From positions 1 through 9,653 of the forward strand of contig CACZQQ010000086.1 of NCBI GenBank assembly GCA_902783355.1: DNA of 9,653 nt, written 5' to 3'. Shown one piece after another: positions 6,973-9,653 of this stretch. The translations under genes and the position numbers were made by a program. How positions within the stretch are numbered: the stretch's first letter is position 1; each line of letters starts with the position of its first letter. The DNA comes from an uncultured bacterium (lineage in GTDB: Bacteria > Verrucomicrobiota > Lentisphaeria > Oligosphaerales > Oligosphaeraceae). The notes below the pieces were generated by a model, which made no database searches, was not told where the DNA came from, and was given only the letters and a program-made list of their open reading frames with translations.

Positions 6973-6990
6973 TGTCCGACGTTGCGGACA
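6973..6990. promoter_or_regulatory. Operator-like inverted repeat in the lipoprotein gene leader
   Basis: TGTCCG (6973-6978) and CGGACA (6985-6990) form a perfect 6-bp inverted repeat around a 6-nt spacer. It directly abuts the AT-rich -10-like element (6991-6999) and ends 25 nt before the ATG at 6947. It therefore overlaps the expected transcription start, the usual place for a repressor operator. It could also fold as an RNA hairpin near the 5' end of the transcript. No regulator gene is in the window. Confidence 0.45.
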
Positions 6991-6999
6991 ATAATATAA
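6991..6999 (-). promoter_or_regulatory. Probable -10 region of the SGNH lipoprotein gene
   Basis: Minus-strand TTATATTAT contains two overlapping -10-like hexamers, TATATT and TATTAT (each one mismatch from TATAAT). It lies about 45 nt before the start codon and just after the secDF terminator. No convincing -35 was found at the right distance, so an activator or an alternative sigma factor is possible. A short GGCA-AAA-TGCC inverted repeat lies just upstream (7002-7012). Confidence 0.45.
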
Positions 7000-7048
7000 G
7001 GGCATTTTGCCGTCCGCTAGGGAGACCGCCGCCGCCGGAGGGCCGCAC

Positions 7049-7078
7049 AAAAAAAGCCTCCGTCGGGGGGACGGAGGC
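7049..7078 (-). terminator. Rho-independent terminator of secDF
   Basis: Read on the minus strand, GCCTCCGTC (7070-7078) pairs perfectly with GACGGAGGC (7056-7064) around a CCCCC loop (7065-7069). It is followed at once by seven T residues (7049-7055). The 9-bp GC-rich stem starts 26 nt after the secDF stop. The T tract is on one side only, so it works for leftward transcription. Confidence 0.93.
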
Positions 7079-7104
7079 CTCTGTTGCGCACTTGCGGGGT
7101 TCCC

Positions 7105-9653
7105 CTACTTCTTGGCCGCGACGGCCGCGCGGGCCGCGTTCTTGTCCTGCTGGATGAACTTGTGGAAGCGGTCCACGAAGCTGGTGGCGATGAAGTTGGA
7201 GGAGAAGGTGCCGCAGATGCAGCCGAAGAACATGATGATGGCGAAGTCGAAGATGACGCCGCCGCCGAGGATGAGGAGGCTGATGACCACGAAGAGGGTC
7301 GTCAGGGAGGTTATGAGCGTGCGGGAGAGGCTGCCGTTGATGGCGCCGTTGACCAGCTGCCGGTAGGTCATCTCCTTGTGGTTGGCCTGCATTTCGCGGA
7401 CGCGGTCGAAGATGACGATGGTGTCGTTCAGGGAGTAGCCGATGATGGTCATGAGGGCGGCGATGGCGGTCAGCGAAAGCTGCCCGTTGAAGAAGACGAT
7501 GAAGATGCCGGCAGCGGCGATGACGTCATGGACGATGGCCACGATGGCGCCGACGCCGTACATGAACTCGAAGCGGAAGGAGAGGTAGATGATGACGGCG
7601 ATGCAGGAGAGCAGGCCGGCCACCATCGCGTCGTGACGGAACTTGGCGCCGATGGAGGGGCCCACGTTGTAGACCGAGCCGCAGGTCAACTTGCACTCGG
7701 GGAACTTCTGGTCTAGCTTCTCGCTGAAGACCTCGGCGTCCTCGGTGAGGTTCTTGACGATGATCTCCAGCTCCGTGTTGCCGGACTGGCCGCGCTTGTA
7801 GCCGACGCGCGCGCCGTCGAGGCCCTGGGCGGCCAGGTACTGGCGGACGGCCGCCACGTCGGGCTCCGCGCCGGCGCATTCGTAGCTCAGCTGCGTGCCG
7901 CCGGCGAAGTCCACGCCCATGACCGTCTTGCGGCGGACGAGGGTGCCGACGATGCCGATGGCCAGGATGATGGCCGCGCACGTGAGCAGGGCCTTCTGGG
8001 CCTTGAAGAAGTTGGCGTTGAGGCCCTTGAGGAAGCCGAACTCATGCATGGAGAGGCTCTTGATCCAGCCGTTGTGGGTGAAGAGGTCGAAGATGGCGTG
8101 GGTCATGAAGAGGGCGGTGAACATGGAGACCGCGATGCCGAAGCCCAGCGTGACCGCGAAGCCCTGCATGGAGCCGGAGCCGAACTTGTAGAGGAAGAAG
8201 CAGGTGATGAGGGTGGTCAAGTTGGAGTCGAAGATGGCGGAGAAGGCGCGCTTGTAGCCGTTGGCGATGGAGGTCTCCACGTGCTTGCCGCGGGAGAGCT
8301 CCTCGCGGATGCGCTCGTAGATGAGCACGTTGGCGTCCACCGCCATGCCGATGCTCAGCACGATGCCGGCGATGCCAGGCATGGTGATGGTGGCGCCGGT
8401 CAGCGCCATGGTGCCCAGGATCAGGACCGTGTTCACGATCAGCGCGATGTCCGCCACGAAGCCGCAGAAGTGGTAGTACCAGATCATGAAGACGAAGACG
8501 ATGGCGAGGCCGATGATGGCGGCCCAGACGCCTGTCCGGATGGAATCGCTGCCCAGCGAAGGCTCGGTGCTGAACTCGGACTCGATGTCGATGGAGACGG
8601 GCAGGTTGCCGGAGGAGATGACGCCGGCCAGGCGGCGCGCCTCCTCGACCGTGAAGGAACCCGTGATCTCCGCGTTGCCGCCCGTGATGGCGCCGTTGAT
8701 GCGGGGCGCGGAATAGACGGTGTCGTCAAGCATGATGGCCAGCAGGCGCCCCACGTTGGCGCCCGTGACTTCGCCGAAGGCCTGCGCGCCGCGGTCGTTG
8801 AAGGACATGGAGATGGACCAGTTGCCGAACTCGTTGACGGTCGCCCAGGCCGCCTTGATGTCCTCGCCGCGGACAGGGACGGGATTCTGCTCGAGGAAGA
8901 TGATCTGGGTGGTCTCCTCGCCGTTGCGCTCGTCGCTGATCTCCTTGCGGATGAGGCCGGGCGGGTTCTGGAAGCTGGGGTTGGACTCGTATTCGGCCAC
9001 CAGCTCCGCGTTGTTCGGGGCGACCAGCAGGAACTGCAGCTTGGCGGCCTCGCGCAGCGTGTTGCGGATGCTCACCTTGTCGCCTTCGTCCACGGAGGGC
9101 ATGCGGATGGAGATGCTCGTGTCGGTGAGCGCCTTGATCTCGGGCTCGGTGACGCCGGACTTGTCCAGGCGGTTGCGCAGGATCTCGAGGATCTGGTCGC
9201 GGACGCCCTCGACCGTCTGGGTGTCGGAGAGCTTCTCCTTGTCGAAGGCGACGACGAACTCGGTGCCGCCCTGCAGGTCGAGGCCGAGGTGGAGCTTGCC
9301 GGCCGTGCGCAGCCGCACATAGCGCATGACGCTCTTGTTGGAGGCGGTCGCCTGGCGGGGGACTTTCACAAAGTCGGAGAGGCGGATGGTGCGCAGGTCG
9401 GCGCTGTCGCCGCGGGCCGCCGTCTCGACCGCCTTGTAGGAGGAATAGGTGACGGCGGGCTGCCCCTCGGGAAGCGCGCTGCCGTCCATGGCCTTGCCCG
9501 CCTTCAGGTTGTCGATGCGGCGCTTCAGCTCGTCCCAGTTCTTCAGGACTTCGGCGGGCTCCAGGCCGCGGTGCGCCTGCAGGATCTTGTCCAGATCGTG
9601 CTGGAGATTCACGTAGTCGGTACTGCTCTTGTCCTGGATGGACGCCATCTTCC
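7105..9653 (-). CDS. secDF: SecD-SecF fusion, protein translocase accessory subunit (N-terminus outside window)
   Basis: At least 847 residues are read, counting from a Met at 9648; the frame stays open to the edge. I treat it as truncated because the first SecD membrane helix is missing. The SecD half (to about residue 530) has the P1 motif LGLDLQGGTEF (121-131) and five membrane segments, including GMAVDANVLIYERIREE with the proton-pathway Asp438. After a linker, the SecF half begins near 545: GVDFAGGTQL (578-587), VGPSIG (662-667), VAIVHDV and SLNDTIVIFDRVRE with Asp742 and Arg749. SecDF uses the proton gradient to pull exported proteins through SecYEG at the periplasmic side. Fused forms are known in several phyla. 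The C-terminus is a short Lys/Ala tail, followed by a strong terminator, so it is transcriptionally separate from the genes to the left. Gene identity is certain; the true start is not visible. Confidence 0.97.
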   Translation of the reverse strand, partial: KMASIQDKSSTDYVNLQHDLDKILQAHRGLEPAEVLKNWDELKRRIDNLKAGKAMDGSALPEGQPAVTYSSYKAVETAARGDSADLRTIRLSDFVKVPRQATASNKSVMRYVRLRTAGKLHLGLDLQGGTEFVVAFDKEKLSDTQTVEGVRDQILEILRNRLDKSGVTEPEIKALTDTSISIRMPSVDEGDKVSIRNTLREAAKLQFLLVAPNNAELVAEYESNPSFQNPPGLIRKEISDERNGEETTQIIFLEQNPVPVRGEDIKAAWATVNEFGNWSISMSFNDRGAQAFGEVTGANVGRLLAIMLDDTVYSAPRINGAITGGNAEITGSFTVEEARRLAGVISSGNLPVSIDIESEFSTEPSLGSDSIRTGVWAAIIGLAIVFVFMIWYYHFCGFVADIALIVNTVLILGTMALTGATITMPGIAGIVLSIGMAVDANVLIYERIREELSRGKHVETSIANGYKRAFSAIFDSNLTTLITCFFLYKFGSGSMQGFAVTLGFGIAVSMFTALFMTHAIFDLFTHNGWIKSLSMHEFGFLKGLNANFFKAQKALLTCAAIILAIGIVGTLVRRKTVMGVDFAGGTQLSYECAGAEPDVAAVRQYLAAQGLDGARVGYKRGQSGNTELEIIVKNLTEDAEVFSEKLDQKFPECKLTCGSVYNVGPSIGAKFRHDAMVAGLLSCIAVIIYLSFRFEFMYGVGAIVAIVHDVIAAAGIFIVFFNGQLSLTAIAALMTIIGYSLNDTIVIFDRVREMQANHKEMTYRQLVNGAINGSLSRTLITSLTTLFVVISLLILGGGVIFDFAIIMFFGCICGTFSSNFIATSFVDRFHKFIQQDKNAARAAVAAKK

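Noticed and set aside
7084..7716. 210-codon plus-strand frame rich in Asp, Glu and Gly
   Set aside because: It lies opposite the conserved SecF half and its acidic low-complexity composition is a reverse-strand artefact.

Overview
The window is GC-rich by eye and gene-dense. It reads almost entirely leftward on the minus strand. Transcribed order, from the right edge, is: a SecD-SecF fusion (5' end outside the window), a strong intrinsic terminator, a small SGNH-type lipoprotein hydrolase, a Gfo/Idh/MocA-family oxidoreductase, a TIM-barrel sugar isomerase/epimerase-like protein, and a translationally coupled pair of membrane genes of the DUF2339 and DUF3999 kinds. At the far left the last 36 codons of a plus-strand gene, probably a histidine phosphatase, converge on the DUF3999 gene.

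Organism: high GC, a fused SecDF, Gfo/Idh and TIM-barrel sugar enzymes beside an SGNH lipoprotein, and Gram-negative-style lipoprotein and signal sequences would fit a bacterium of the Planctomycetes-Verrucomicrobia-Lentisphaerae (PVC) group, for example a Lentisphaeria or Kiritimatiellae lineage. This is an inference from gene content only and is held with modest confidence. No rRNA, tRNA, CRISPR array, transposase or phage gene was seen.

Region by region: 1-112 is the tail of the plus-strand gene. 113-188 is the convergent gap, holding two back-to-back GC hairpins. 189-4198 is the DUF2339/DUF3999 pair, which overlap by 4 nt (ATGA); the DUF2339 protein carries a tandem 23/24-residue repeat between its first membrane segment and its polytopic core. 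4240-6143 is the isomerase and oxidoreductase pair, only 23 nt apart and each with a recognisable Shine-Dalgarno sequence. 6264-6947 is the SGNH lipoprotein; its leader holds an AT-rich -10-like element next to a perfect 6-bp inverted repeat, a plausible operator. 7049-7078 is the secDF terminator. 7105-9653 is secDF.

How they may work together: secDF is housekeeping (protein export) and is insulated by its terminator. The esterase, oxidoreductase and isomerase form a plausible small carbohydrate-processing unit: de-esterification outside the cytoplasm, then oxidation and isomerisation of a released sugar inside. The substrate cannot be read from sequence. The membrane pair lies 41 nt downstream and could be co-transcribed, but its role is unknown. 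I found no clearly new defence or mobile system. The least described content is the DUF2339/DUF3999 pair and the operator-like site before the lipoprotein gene.
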